Made by a program: the position numbers and the translations under genes. The notes beneath the pieces are model-generated. The model made no database searches, was not told the origin of the DNA, and was given only the letters and a program-made list of their open reading frames with translations. 64,000 nucleotides of DNA from Durusdinium trenchii (taxonomy: Eukaryota; Sar; Dinophyceae; Suessiales; Symbiodiniaceae), in the NCBI GenBank assembly GCA_963970005.1, contig CAXAMN010008557.1, forward strand, positions 899,732-963,731, written 5' to 3'. Below are positions 10,576 to 21,360 of this stretch, in pieces (position 1 is the stretch's first letter; each line of letters begins with the position of its first letter).

Positions 10576-13243
10576 TATTGATTTTCAAATCATTCAATGA
10601 GAAAGCTCTAGCCCTCTCTAATGACTAATCACCAATCACACAAATGTCCGGTGTCCTGCATGGTTGCCTTTGACTTCTTTGTGCTTGTACCAAACCAATC
10701 GAGGTGCAAGTTAAACAATTCAGTCGCAGTTTCCTCGGTAGTTTCGACTGCAGGTCAGGAGAACAAGCATCTACTGTATCTATGGATGCAATGCATAGGC
10801 ATAGCCAAGGTGCCACTGTCATTCCAATTCGCAATTGATGTATCAATCTCAGTCTTCCAACCCAACTGGATCTCCCAAAAAACTATCCTCCCTGTCTAGC
10901 ACGATGACGAGGATCTACAGCTTGTGTTTCATGTTGTCATAGGTTTGTCCTCTTGAAGGCGGCCATGAACAGCATGCAACTATATTGCAAGCAAGCGGCT
11001 CTATGAACTCATGTAAAGAAAGAACTCCATCGCCGTCAATGTCCACGTATTCAAAAAGTACCGCAAGCTGAGCGCCGTGTCGCACAAAAATCAAACAAAT
11101 GCATATTCAGCTTTGGAGCAACTTCGAACAGCACAAAGAAATAGTGCAGGCAGGTCTGTAACCCACAGGACCCGTTTTGGCAAGAGACAATGCAAAGCGA
11201 GGAAACCTACCGGAGAGGCTCAAAGCTCGACACAATTGACATAGCTATGACAAGATCCAATATGAAGGCTAAACATAGGGGGAGGAAAAGATTCTGATAC
11301 CTCGACAACAAGACGGCCTAATCCGCACAAAAATACCGTACACCATTCAACCGTAAAACAGAGCAGCAGCAGAAGCACAAGGCAAAATGATAAAGCGCCA
11401 CGTGGGCACGAAGGTGACTTGTAACTTGTATTCAAGTTCAACATACATTGGCAAGTCACCTTCACTTGTTGCTCCCATTCTTTGCAACAAGCAACAAAAA
11501 CCGTTGGCAGGTCTGTGGTCTGTTGATGTCATGTTACATTTATGGCATTGTAGTGTTCATATAAGATTTGTCGTGTTTTCTTAAGTAAGCCATCTCAAAA
11601 CTATGCGGCCTTTGTGCATTCTTGTTCTATTCCTTTTACACACATGCACGACACCTTCCGCTCCTTGCTCCTCTAGATGTCACTGCTTCATCTGTTGAAT
11701 GTCTCCACACCATGTGAGTTAAGTTCCCCCAGAAATCTAGGAAAGAAATCATTGCTGCGTGAGCAATCCTGCGCCCATATGTAGCCTAAGTAGCTAGGAG
11801 CGAACTTCTCCACTTAATTAAGTAGTGTGGGGGCGGAGCGGGCTAAACAAACTGTGTCCGCATCATGGCTCCCATACATCGGTCTACCCGTCCTTTGGAC
11901 CTGTCATAGCTAGAGTGCTTACGCTGGCAAAAGGCTGGTGTGGCACTGGCAACTCCAAAACCCTAGGCGATTCCGCATGCTGCATGAATCAATATGAATC
12001 ATTATGAGACGCCAAACCCTTGAGAGGATACACCTCCAAATGATTACATCAAACGCAAGCCAAACGACGTCTTTGGCTCCAAAGCCCCACTTCCAAAGGC
12101 ATTTGCGCATCCGCGTGAGCAGCAGGACATAATTCCTGGTCTCCCAGCAGTGTGAAAATTCTCGGCCAATGATTCCCACCTGCCAAAATGCAGCTGGAAC
12201 CAGTAGAGACAAAACGCATTTAGCTCACAAACTTGCTGACAAGCTGCTGGCATCGCCACAAAGCATGTGCTTATGAGCGATAGCATCCCCCTTAGACAGA
12301 ACATGCGCTTCCTACTCTTTCTTCTTCCCTCCACATTCATTGAGGTGTCATGGAGATTTATATTTATATGTTCAAAGCTGGTAACTCGTGTAGGTCGAGC
12401 CCGCTGAATCTCAATGACATGGACCGAATACAGCAGCCTGTTTTGGATGTCTGTCATTCTGTCAGGAGATGGATATGCTCCAATGCTTTCCTTGCGGCCA
12501 AGGTGCACAAACACAAAGCCCCAAGCTGTTTTAGGAGTAAAGTCACCAAAGCCCACCGTCGTCATAGTCACGAGAGCAAGCCAGTGCGAGTGCGGCAAGC
12601 CTTGGGGCAATTAGGCAATCACTTGCACGTGGCTTCACTCCAGTTTGCCAGTACCCTCGGCAAGGATTCCGGTAAAGGCCACCCGTCACTGTTCACTTCT
12701 TCCTCTATTATCCATCATGATCAGCTTGCTATCGTTTGCATCCAAGCCACTCGGAATGTTGCTCCTGATGTCCAGCCAATGGTCTTCGACAAAGGCTAGG
12801 TGTCAAGAATACAATTTGGATGCGAAAGCTTTTGTCCTCTCTTCGGCGAGGTAGATTGCATTGGCAGCCACCAGCAAGATGAGAGCCATCCTCTCTCACA
12901 AAGCCAGTCGCTGCAAACTGCAACTGCAAATTTAACTTTGCATACCCATACTCATACTATTCCAACGTGCAGCCGCGGCACGTATAGACCATGACAGGCA
13001 ACGATGCAAACCTACATTTTTACGTCTTGACGGACATGAGAAGAACAAAGACTGACTTGTTCCAAGAAGCGAATTGCGGCAGGCGTCCTAAGCAAGTTTC
13101 AAGTTCAATCATCAAACCACCTGGAAGGGTAACAAATCCCTTGTTCAGTATTTCTGTCAAGCAACGACTAGCAATCGGAAGGAGTCGAAGTAGCGCAATA
13201 ACTTCAAGAGCCGCACCACCGGCACTATAAAAAGGAGAATCAC
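10500..13243 (-). CDS. voltage-gated K+ channel with C-terminal EF-hands (gene span, partial)
   Basis: Multi-exon minus-strand gene. In transcription order the readable pieces are an S3-S4 exon, an S5 exon, the pore-helix/filter exon, the S6 exon and the post-S6 helix exon. About 1 kb further 3', after other exons, come two canonical EF-hand loops. The domain order S4-S5-P-S6-cytosolic helix is that of a six-TM Kv subunit, which assembles as a tetramer in a membrane. EF-hands suggest Ca2+ control; such fusions are known in alveolates. S1-S3 and the start were not identified; exons at 13.9-15.1 kb could belong here. It is also possible that the EF-hands belong to a separate downstream gene, because I could not splice the gap 11.07-12.05 kb. 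Confidence 0.85.
10645..10755 (-). CDS. exon between the EF-hands (K+ channel gene)
   Basis: Minus strand reads VETTEETATELFNLHLDWFG then TSTKKSKATMQDTGHL. Acidic/helical and coding-like. A second frame is open too. Confidence 0.45.
10810..10878 (-). CDS. exon between the EF-hands (K+ channel gene)
   Basis: Minus strand reads KTEIDTSIANWNDSGTLAMP. Its position between the two EF-hand exons suggests the same transcript. Confidence 0.5.
10975..11067 (-). CDS. EF-hand exon 1
   Basis: Acceptor AG at 11069-11068, then AVLFEYVDIDGDGVLSLHEF. The 12-residue Ca2+ loop D-I-D-G-D-G-V-L-S-L-H-E is encoded at 11008-11043, with all liganding positions canonical. 3' boundary uncertain. Confidence 0.85.
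12048..12179 (-). CDS. K+ channel exon: post-S6 cytosolic helix
   Basis: Acceptor AG at 12181-12180. Reads VGIIGREFSHCWETRNYVLL then LTRMRKCLWKWGFGAKDV, the conserved helix following S6 in alveolate-type Kv channels. Probable donor GTAATC at 12047. Confidence 0.8.
12248..12290 (-). CDS. K+ channel exon: S6 (GC donor)
   Basis: 43-bp exon, AG|G acceptor at 12292-12291, reading GMLSLISTCFVAMP. Ending it at the GC donor (12247-12246) makes the codons run directly into VGIIGREF of the next exon. This gives a classic S6 end (AMPVGIIG), so a 68-bp GC-AG intron is well supported. Confidence 0.85.
12518..12600 (-). CDS. K+ channel exon: pore helix and selectivity filter
   Basis: Acceptor AG at 12602-12601. 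The frame reads LPHSHWLALVTMTTVGFGDF then TPKTAWG. The K+ selectivity signature T-V-G-F-G-D is encoded at 12542-12559, preceded by the usual W..L.TMTT pore helix. Phe replaces the commoner Tyr in GYG, as in some eukaryotic K+ channels. The exon probably ends at a GC or GT close to 12518. Confidence 0.93.
12815..12890 (-). CDS. K+ channel exon: S5 helix
   Basis: Acceptor AG at 12892-12891 followed by G, then the frame reads MALILLVAANAIYLAEERT, a hydrophobic helix ending in acidic residues as in Kv S5. The 3' boundary was not resolved. Confidence 0.7.
13163..13243 (-). CDS. K+ channel exon: S4 voltage sensor
   Basis: Acceptor AG at 13245-13244, then the minus strand reads VILLFIVPVVRLLKLLRYF followed by DSFRLLVVA. 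The basic residues are spaced R-x-x-K-x-x-R with another Arg five residues further on, the pattern of a voltage-sensor S4 helix. The donor is uncertain (GT, GC or GA all occur within 10 bp of 13163). Confidence 0.85.
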
Positions 13244-14229
13244 CTGGGCAAATATGAAAGGTAAACATAAACAAGCATGCATAACTACAGACATGCAACG
13301 AGTTAATTCATCTACTCAAAAATCTCTCTACACAACCATCACTGCTTCAAACCTCTCTAGTTTTGGCATAGGTAACTTCAAGGTCCATCCAGCAAAAGCT
13401 TCGCAAGCGGTTACCAACCTTGATTCTTCTACCCAGCCTGGTTATATAACCTAATTGGTGACTATTGCCAAGTACTTGCAAAAGTGAGGGATAGTGAGGG
13501 AACCATACACCTGCTTAACTCAGTGTAGCTGATAAAGGCCGATGATTTCTCAGGGCTCCATTGGAGAAAACATTCAGTTCGGAAGGTCCAAACGGTTTCT
13601 CAATCCCCAAAAGCATGGTCTGTGCTCTGCATCTCACAAACCCATTCATGTTTGCCAGGTCGCTTGAACATTTCTTTCTTCCTCAGGCCAGAGTTACGGC
13701 TCAAAAGCAAGCTCAGCGAAAATTTCCTTGTGAACACGCTCTATTATATGAGTAATTCATTCTGCCATTTCTGAAGGTTGGCAGATAGTCTAGGCAAGTC
13801 ACAAACGTGCTCAAGTGAAAAGTAAACAAGTCCGTACATGTATTATCTACCTACATATGATATACTTTGATATACTATATATATGCGTGATTATATATGT
13901 ACAGTATTCATATCTTTGTGTGTGGTATGTGTGTGTGTGTGTTGGTTTCTTTATTTGTCTTGTCTGCATGCATCTCTTTTCCAACCTTCCTTTATATAAA
14001 TCCCAAACCCACCTTTGGGCTGTGGCATCCAAAGGCTGTGACCTGCAAAGGACGTCTGGAGCTGTACAAGGTCCAAGGGGCCAAGACCTAGAGCATGCGG
14101 AAAGGGGAGAGGTGGATAGAGTTGGGACCAAGAAAAAGGGAAAAGTGCCGTGCCAATGTGCCAACGCCACTTTCCACACATTATACCGAGCAACCGCAAT
14201 TTGGAGAGCGAAGGGCTGGTAGCGCATCC

Positions 14230-14640
14230 GGATGAACGAGCCAACAATGAACAATGCTCTCAAGAAGGTTGACGTTTGTGTCCACATGTCCCAAACACCA
14301 TGTGAGAGTGAAGACGCCATCGGTCGCCGAGGGCCTGGCCACGGCGCGTGTGGCTGGAGGGGCTCGGTAGCATGGCCCAAATCAGACTCACGAGATGGTG
14401 GTTCTGGCCAGGATGCTTTGTCAAACAACAACCACGCTAAGCCATTGCGAGCGTCATCCATATACTGGCTTGTCAGTCTTGGCGGACCCCCATACTCTGC
14501 ACCTTGAGAGTCGAGCACTTGATCATATTGGTTGTCAAACGAGCGTTGGCGGCGGGATGGGCCGACACAAAGCCACCGCGTTTGTTCCACCAGCCACCGG
14601 GGGGAAGCCTTCGAAAAATTAAAGGACGTGGGCTGGCCCA
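14230..14640 (-). CDS. exon(s) of an unidentified gene or N-terminal part of the K+ channel gene
   Basis: The minus strand is open over the whole stretch. Best part is LTSQYMDDARNGLAWLLFDK followed by ASWPEPPS and a GTGAGT donor near 14398. After an AG near 14343 a second piece reads ATDGVFTLTWCLGHVDTN. Function not recognised. Placement upstream of the channel S4 exon makes an N-terminal cytosolic part possible. Confidence 0.4.
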
Positions 14641-14689
14641 AGCCAGAGCGTATTCTCGTGCGGTGCCGGCTTTACTGCCTGTCTTGTGC

Positions 14690-15000
14690 CATCCTTGCGA
14701 CCAAAAAGCCGAAGTGGTCGCCTTGAACCAAGGAGCTCACCAAGAAAGTGCAAGAATGGAACCACTGGGGTGTCACTGGCGCACAGTCACAAGTCAGCCA
14801 GTTTGGCTGAAATCGGTTCATGACAAGCCTGAGCCATAAACCTTGTGAAGCACGTGAATGAAGCAGCATGATGGGTAGGATGTGAGCGTGCAATTGGGGG
14901 GCCGCTGTCTTGAGAAGAATGCTGGCCCCAGTCAGGAGCACGCCGGTACAAAGGTACAGAATCATGGCAGGAACGCAATATGGGGATGACAGCATGTGGT
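14690..15000 (-). CDS. exon(s) with a hydrophobic segment
   Basis: Minus strand reads AMILYLCTGVLLTGASILLK then TAAPQLHAHILPIMLLH, a possible membrane helix. Further on, another frame reads FLGELLGSRRPLRLFGRK. Two frames are open over part of it. It could supply an early TM segment of the channel gene, but this is not shown. Confidence 0.35.
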
Positions 15001-16044
15001 ATCATGATCATGCCTAACGCACCCGTGAGGAGGAAAAAAACTGTGTGCAAGGGCAAGGGTATGCCTGCCCATCTTCATGTGTGCATGTGTGCTGGCTGAA
15101 AATAGAGACCGAGGTTCGGTTGAGGAGGGAGGCCTCTGAATGACAAAGCCAATGCCTGCCTCAGCTCACAACAGTAAAAAGTGAAAACGGTTCTTGCAAG
15201 ACGGTGCTCAAAAGCTCTCCAGTACATTACATTAGATGGACATGTGCGCTCACATGGCCGCATGGAGACAACACCGAACAAGCCCAAGGTGATAGAAAAT
15301 CGAGGCATTACTGCATGCCAATAATGTAACATAATACAACTGATGGGCTCATTCTAGCCAAGCGGCCCGGAAGAAAAGAGCTGTCGTGGACAGAAGGTCG
15401 GCCCAATTGTAGGGATCCAGAATGAATGCATATCGCGATGGAGCTGTGAAGAGTCTAGCTCCAAACCTGAAATTGGCCGAAACGACCCTGCAAGTGAAGT
15501 CCTCTCCTTAAGTAGGTGAGACCTACCTTACAGTAATCGTCCTTCATCAACGCATGCAAAACCAGACTGCTACCACTGACAGTTGTGCCACAGGTGAACT
15601 TTGCAGAATTGATGGCACGTCCCATGTTCAAAGTTCAATCATCTTTGATCATCTTCGATCCAATTACATACACCAGCTGACCCCTGGCTCCTTGCTTGAC
15701 TCTCCACATGGCCAAAACCTGTTGCTGGAGTCACTGAGCTTAGGAAGCGTGGAATCATCTGGTGGGTTCGAACCCATGTACCTCACTACTGCTATATAAT
15801 ACCGAATGCACTCAAATTGTCGTCCTAGCTGGGATCCCTATGCAACACAAAGACGTAAAATTGAACACTTTGTGCGAGCAGAACTAGGAGTCAAAGAGTA
15901 CTTCAAAATGAGATCTGTGAAGTTGGAACCAACTTCCCGGCGCTGAGGAGATGTCCAGCTAGAAGCAGTGGCAGCTTCACAGCTTTACCTTCTTTCAAGG
16001 GCTGTGCTTAAAGGGGCGATGTTCCAACGCTCCTCCTCCCTCCC

Positions 16045-16175
16045 TCCTTGATTAAGTAGGCGCCTACTTAATTAAGTAAGGGAGAGGTTACTAGGAACCT
16101 GTTCGCTCCTAGGTAGGACGCAGGATAGCTCACTCTATTCATTTGGTTCCTAGATTTTGAAGGAAACTTGAGGGT
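16045..16175. repeat. TAGGCGCCTA / TAGCTCAC dispersed repeat, copy 2
   Basis: Contains GTAGGCGCCTACTTAATTAA (palindromic core), TCGCTCCTAGGTAGG, then GCAGGATAGCTCAC, TTGGTTCCTAGATTTT and GGAAACTT in the same order as 2085-2240. A shorter relative (AAGTAGCTAGGAGCG.. TTAATTAAGTAG) is at 11787-11825. Confidence 0.7.
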
Positions 16176-16260
16176 TGGGAGCAGGTTTAGTAGAAAGAAA
16201 CCCTTCCAGTAGAAAGCAACTCGAAAACGCCCCAGTACTTGCCACTGCTCTGAGCCTAGC

Positions 16261-16336
16261 CAAGTGGCTCCGTGATGTAAACGCTGTCGAAAATAGTCTC
16301 CAAAGCAGCTGCCAAGCCGGTGTCCAGGATTGGCTC
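16261..16336 (-). CDS. exon of an unidentified gene (AG|G acceptor, GC donor)
   Basis: Acceptor AG at 16338-16337. Reads EPILDTGLAAALETIFDSVY then ITEPL and ends at a GC donor (16260-16259). Helical and clearly coding-like, though the exon is only 76 bp. Confidence 0.55.
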
Positions 16337-17692
16337 CTAGCAGTGAAATCACTGCCCAATGTTCTCCGATCGTGACAGGAAGACGCCATCAGTTGTCCGT
16401 TGGCCCAAGCTTGCTAACAAAAAATAAATCTCATGGGCATGGGGGTCTTTCTGGGCTTGCGAGCAACTGATTTTCAACTCAGGGTTGTTACTGTTGTCTT
16501 TCACATGTTCTGCTCTAGGAGGTCACACTCCTTTTTCGTTTGGCCGTTTAGCATCCTCCCAAATCTGCAAATTCGAAATAATTACGCTGAACACTGTCAT
16601 TACCTTAGTCCACGTTGAGCTGTGCTGCCTTTGAAATGCACCACTGTTCACATAATACAGCTCTTCAGACCTAAGAACCTACCAATGCCGCAAAGCGACC
16701 TTGAAGAGAAACGAGATCCACCATGCTAAGCCTTGGCGCCGCCAAAGTGTGTATACTATTGACGCTATGCAAGATTCAGTGAACAAGTGGAGTATGTCGT
16801 TCCTCCAGCCTCCACAGAACACTCCGGCTTTGATAATATAATCACATACGCCCTATCCACTATACATCTCGCAACGAAGCTACATAGCTGCTTGCCAAGT
16901 GGCGACTGCTTTCAGGATCGTCCAAGAGCTCCCAAACATACTCGGAGCGTGTTCGTTCTTAGCTTAGCAGGCGACGCAGAACGAGATGAATGAGCACCTT
17001 TCACCGTGGCAGTTGTAAAACTGTTACAGTCTTAAGGGCCTTTATTCAAGTTCGCCTTTCTCTTGTTTAAGTTTATTGACCTGCTCCATTCGCCACACTC
17101 ATGCCAAGTTCAAACATCCTTGCGATTTCACTACCACAACTGCCAAACGACTATCAGCAACAGCTGTCTGCCGAACTCCCTCAAGCAAACGCATTCAGCC
17201 ATGAGGCTGACCAAGCGCATCATCGGGCTGACAATGTGCGCTTCTGCTTCCTGTCAGACTGGGCCGAGGACCGCGCAGGAGGAAGCATGTGGCACTCGAA
17301 CTGCTGGTAATGAGAAAACCTTTATATAAATATTGCATTATATGATTATATATATATAATGAGACTTGCAACTCCTCACCTCCGTTGCTGGCTTTTGGCT
17401 ATCATCACTGATGTGCCATGCAACTTTGAAATCAACCCGTCTCACCTTAGCGGAGCAAAGTTCGCAACAGGCCCAAGAACACCCCAAGAACATCACAGCC
17501 CTCTACTACAGCCCTTTGACTGAAAGGCTTTCATCAGGCGCAGCGCATCATTTTCCCAAAGGATGTATGGGGGTGCTTGGCTTAGGCTGAGGATTTGGGA
17601 GCATCAAACTGTTGGAGCTCTTTGGTTCAAGGCCGGGTTTCAGCCCCTGAGCCCTTGACAAGTGTCTGATTCAAACGGATGACAAAGCTGCA

Positions 17693-17845
17693 TTAACGCA
17701 GTATGTTGTCGTAAATGTGTCGGAAAAGGAGTTTTGGCAAGCTGTCGCTGCCACATAATAGGTCGCTACCAGGAGCTTGCTTCCAGTCACCAGTATGGGT
17801 GTCCGTCAAAATGTTGGAATGCAGCCAAGAAATGTTACCGAGGCC
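17693..17845 (-). CDS. terminal exon of an unidentified gene
   Basis: Acceptor AG at 17847-17846 followed by G. Reads GLGNISWLHSNILTDTHTGD, then WKQAPGSDLLCGSDSLPK and LLFRHIYDNILR with TAA at 17695-17693. No family recognised. The exon at 18096-18251 is the nearest upstream candidate of the same gene. Confidence 0.55.
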   Translation of the reverse strand, partial: GLGNISWLHSNILTDTHTGDWKQAPGSDLLCGSDSLPKLLFRHIYDNILR

Positions 17846-18095
17846 CTTCTTGGCATGGCCAAGTGGCCAAGAAGCAAAAAACAATCCATGAACCATGAAA
17901 TCACAGCAGGTGCGCGCGCACACACACACAGAGTAATACCTCAGACGTGTTCGCGGTGATACTTCGCTGGGCGGTGTTGAACGTAAACCGATTGTGTGAG
18001 AAAATGTACCTGTACAGCAGGCAATCAGGACCGAAGTTGTGCCCCTAGTTGCAATGACGCTCTCCTTGCCATCAGAAAAACCATGGAATGCTTAC

Positions 18096-18251
18096 GATAA
18101 CCCAAAGCAGCACATCTCCGATGACATGTTACGTTGCCGGATGACTTCCATGGTGCCTTGCTTGAGCATGCCATGGTCAGGGAGTTCCACCGTGAGTGCG
18201 TGCTCTTGGTCAATCGTGACACTTTGATAGTTAGGTATGGGCATTGCTCTC
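18096..18251 (-). CDS. exon of an unidentified gene (AG|G to GTAAGC)
   Basis: 156 bp between an AG|G acceptor (18253-18252) and a canonical GTAAGC donor at 18095. Reads MPIPNYQSVTIDQEHALTVE, then LPDHGMLKQGTMEVIRQRN and MSSEMCCFG. Both splice sites and composition agree. Function unknown. Confidence 0.6.
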
Positions 18252-18766
18252 CTCAGTACGCGAGGCGCGCCCAACAGCTGGTGGCTCATGTCCACCCGTC
18301 CCTATGGACCGGATCCATGATTGCCTGGAGTTCTTGCAGCTCGGAATCATAGACTGGGCTACTGGTCAGTGGTGATGATGTCTTGACTTTCTGGTCTACG
18401 AACTGATGGATTCAATGGCATGGCGAGCAAACTAGTCGCGTCGACTGGCATGGCAAGCTACTCTTGCTGAGGCACGCCAACATTATTGTCAAAGTGCCTC
18501 CTGCACTTTGTCAAGCCATCACAGCATGCCTAGATTTCTATTTTTGCATATTACGTGTAATTGCAAGTATGCTGGTGACCTTTTCGGTCCTGGCCTAAGT
18601 TTTTGCGATCTGAAAATGTGCATCTAGTGACCGTAGTCGCAACCGTGACGATGTGTTTTCACTCCGCACGTGCCAAATAGTGCACTCTGAGAATGCAACA
18701 AGTAATCGTTCAACGAAACTCTGATACAACGAACCGAACATGTTGAAAACTTGACATAAAAATGTT

Positions 18767-18862
18767 GACTCTCTCTCTCTCTCTCTGTGACCCTCTCTCT
18801 CTAAATATATATATTTACATATATACATGCATTCCACACACACAAATACATATTATATATAT
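18767..18862. repeat. (CT)n plus (TA)n microsatellite
   Basis: (CT)8, a spacer, (CT)6, then TATA/ACATATA tracts. Similar short (CT)n or (GA)n tracts occur at 19977, 20927, 22571, 25951, 39881, 50793 and 58058. Confidence 0.9.
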
Positions 18863-19586
18863 TGTATATAGCTGTAAGTGCAGGTAATGAATTAATAAAT
18901 GAATCATGGCAAGCCCTAATTCTAGAATATGTGGACTTGCTTCCTTGTGCAACTGTAGCAGCTACATTAGACATGGAAAATGCCGGCCTTGGCCGCACAC
19001 GAGCACACAGGCAACAATCAATCACCCAGCACCGCCAACAGCAGCCAATGCCGCCAAGTGCACGGGCATCACTTTCCTCGATCTCGAGGACCGCGCTACC
19101 TCTGCCTCGCACTTCACTGCAAAGAGGCAAAGCCAAGAATAATGGATGATGACCAGCAAATTACAATATATAATCAATATAAGGCATTACCTCTCCGTGT
19201 GACACACACACACACACTAGCGTGAATCGATCTGCACCAAATCAAAAACCTTCTTGACTGGTGGCGTTGCCCCTTTACAGGTCGCCACGGCACACCCGCT
19301 GTGGCCCAGGTGCTCTTGACAATCGACTTCCCAATCGACTTGAAGCATTTGATAGTCTGCTGTGTCTAGTTGTGCGGAGTGCCTTGGATCTCGGGTTCGG
19401 CTGTTATGTCTGGTGCAGTTGACATACCGCTGATAATGCTGATATATCTAAGAATAGGGTACATAGATTGAATCCAAGCATCCTGATATTCACGAGACTC
19501 GGCCTCGGAAAGCAATGCTCAGCTGCTTGGCTTAGCTATTGCCAGGGCTCTACCACCAAGCGGCAGCAGATACAACAGAGCCACGG

Positions 19587-19870
19587 TCAGCACCATAGAA
19601 TACCTTGAATTGCCGAAGGCATCGGGTGCGCTCCGTTGCTTGGCATCACCTTTTGATTTGCCAAGCCGCGGAATCCATTGATGCCCGTGATGTACCATTG
19701 AGTGGGGCGTCCACGCTTGAAAGGCGTCCACTGCCATAGGAGGTAGCATCTGTAGATTGTCTTGGAGTGCCAAGGGCTGGCAGCGCTGGCATCGACTTGG
19801 AAGCCACAGCTGGCATGACATCCAGCATCCCCAGTGTGGAGACACTTCCTAGCAAAAGCACTGCAAGGAA
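19587..19870 (-). CDS. possible exon of an unidentified gene
   Basis: Minus strand reads WTPFKRGRPTQWYITGINGF then RGLANQKVMPSNGAHPMP. Another frame (Ser/Ala/Pro-rich) is open over the same bases, so frame and extent are uncertain. Confidence 0.35.
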
Positions 19871-20191
19871 ACATTCCAGTGACTCATTAATATATTTACA
19901 TACGGGACGGTAATGGCACGATGGAATAGAATTAGCTCCAGCGCAATGGGTGCTCTTGTCTCTGCGGTCGTCATGCTCTCTCTCTCTCTCTCAGCTGCCC
20001 GAATTTGGTTTGTATGTGCCAGATTGCGCCTGAAGTGGAGGTAGTTTCTCAAGCATAGAAAGGCTCATCGAAACATGAACAAAGTACGAGTATATCAGAT
20101 ATAGCATGGCATGGTTGAAACAGCATGAGTCGAGAGCAAGCAACAGCATGGTCACAAAAGCAAAGATTCAAGAACCAATTCCTGAGCTTAC

Positions 20192-20271
20192 AGCCCGAAT
20201 TCGTCTCCCTATCGCCTTTCTTCAGGACTGCTCCAGATCCCTCCAAACCCTCCTCCTCCAACACCTTCATC
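20192..20271 (-). CDS. exon of an unidentified gene
   Basis: AG|G acceptor (20273-20272) and GTAAGC donor (20191-20190) frame 80 bp reading MKVLEEEGLEGSGAVLKKGD then RETNSG. Both splice sites are good. The Met may be internal. Confidence 0.55.
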
Positions 20272-20289
20272 CTTTAGCAGAATGAATCC

Positions 20290-20500
20290 CCAAGTTGTCG
20301 CTGTTGAGGAGACACGTGTATGATGTATCGGAAGCTATAACAGGCAACTTGCTGCATCCTTGCCCAAGTGGTTCTAGACATGATGACGTCAATCTTGCAA
20401 GTGACACGCTGACCGCTCGGCCGCTAGAACTTTCCCACCTGGGCGCAACCCCAATTCCCTCAGAGATTGGTGGTCCACTGCACTCTAAACAGTTCTCAGA
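20290..20500 (-). CDS. possible exon of an unidentified gene
   Basis: Long open minus frame with EGIGVAPRWESSSGRAVSVS and LARLTSSCLEPLGQGCSK. Ser/Leu-rich, moderate coding character. May be continuous with the exon at 20192-20271 through a short intron. Confidence 0.35.
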
Positions 20501-20767
20501 AATCAAAATAACTATATATATATATATACAGTATATAAGTTGGAATTCTATCCCCCGGCCCTACTTGTCCTCGCAATCCAGCCAATCGGGATGAGGGTGT
20601 TGTTGAGCTGATGGACCCAGAAGGTGTTCGGTGGTGAGCTCCAATTTGCAATCGCAAGATCTCAGCGAGGCAATCCTCAACCTGCGGTCACCAGCTTCAA
20701 ATTTGTATGCCAATGACAGGCTGCTCCAGTACTAGTTTTACACTCCAGCATCTGCCCATGACATCAT

Positions 20768-20844
20768 TCATATGAAGGCGAAGGTGACCTTCTCAGAAAG
20801 CAGGTCCAAACGAAGCTCAATGTCCGCGAAGCAGCGGACCTCAC
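20768..20844 (-). CDS. possible terminal exon
   Basis: After an AG at 20846-20845 the frame reads EVRCFADIELRLDLLSEKVT then FAFI and TGA at 20770-20768. Charged and amphipathic. The alternative frame in the same DNA is Arg/Ser-rich. Confidence 0.45.
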
Positions 20845-21189
20845 CTGCACAGTTCGGTTGCAGTTGCACAAGGGATCAAAGGGTTTCAAGCGGCCGTTTT
20901 TGTGTATTCTGTCCCCCCCTCCCTCCCTCTCTCTCTCTCTCTCTCTCGACTCTGGCGGGCATGACTCGTCCCGGAGTCGTCTCACAGAGACGCCCAACGG
21001 CAACTTCCCCTAAAGGTCGGAGACGCAGGGGCAAAACGGAACCAATATGGGAGACTAAGATCGAAAATGCAGGACATCTGCCCCGTATGCCTCGCTCTTC
21101 CCGCATCCTGGTAGGAGACCCCTTTGGAGTGAGCCCAGGAGGCGGAGGCGACCTGAAAAGGCACATTTAGTACGTTCGTGTGCATCTAT

Positions 21190-21360
21190 TGCCTTCCCTG
21201 AGGCAGCTGCGAGACCCCCACAGCAGCCATGGCTGTCCTAATGTCCCAATGTGCTACCTCCTCTGTTTTGAGAGAACCGTCTGCACGGGTATTGTTCCCA
21301 CGCGGTATATACACAGCATGATTTGGATCTATTGTGCTACGTTGATCGGCGGGTGGCTTG
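21190..21360 (-). CDS. exon of an unidentified gene
   Basis: Minus strand reads QRSTIDPNHAVYIPRGNNTR, then ADGSLKTEEVAHWDIRTAMA and AVGVSQLPQG. Strong coding character. Probably upstream of the terminal exon at 20768-20844, with a (CT)n tract in the intron between. Confidence 0.55.

Noticed and set aside
15755-15785. GGTTCGAACC, a tRNA B-box-like sequence
   Set aside because: The T-arm cannot form five base pairs with a seven-base loop, and no matching acceptor or D-arm was found. It is a 14-bp palindrome, not a tRNA.
17203-17320. Plus-strand ATG with MRLTKRIIGLTMCASASC, signal-peptide-like
   Set aside because: Opposite strand to the gene array, with a competing plus frame and no downstream exon found.
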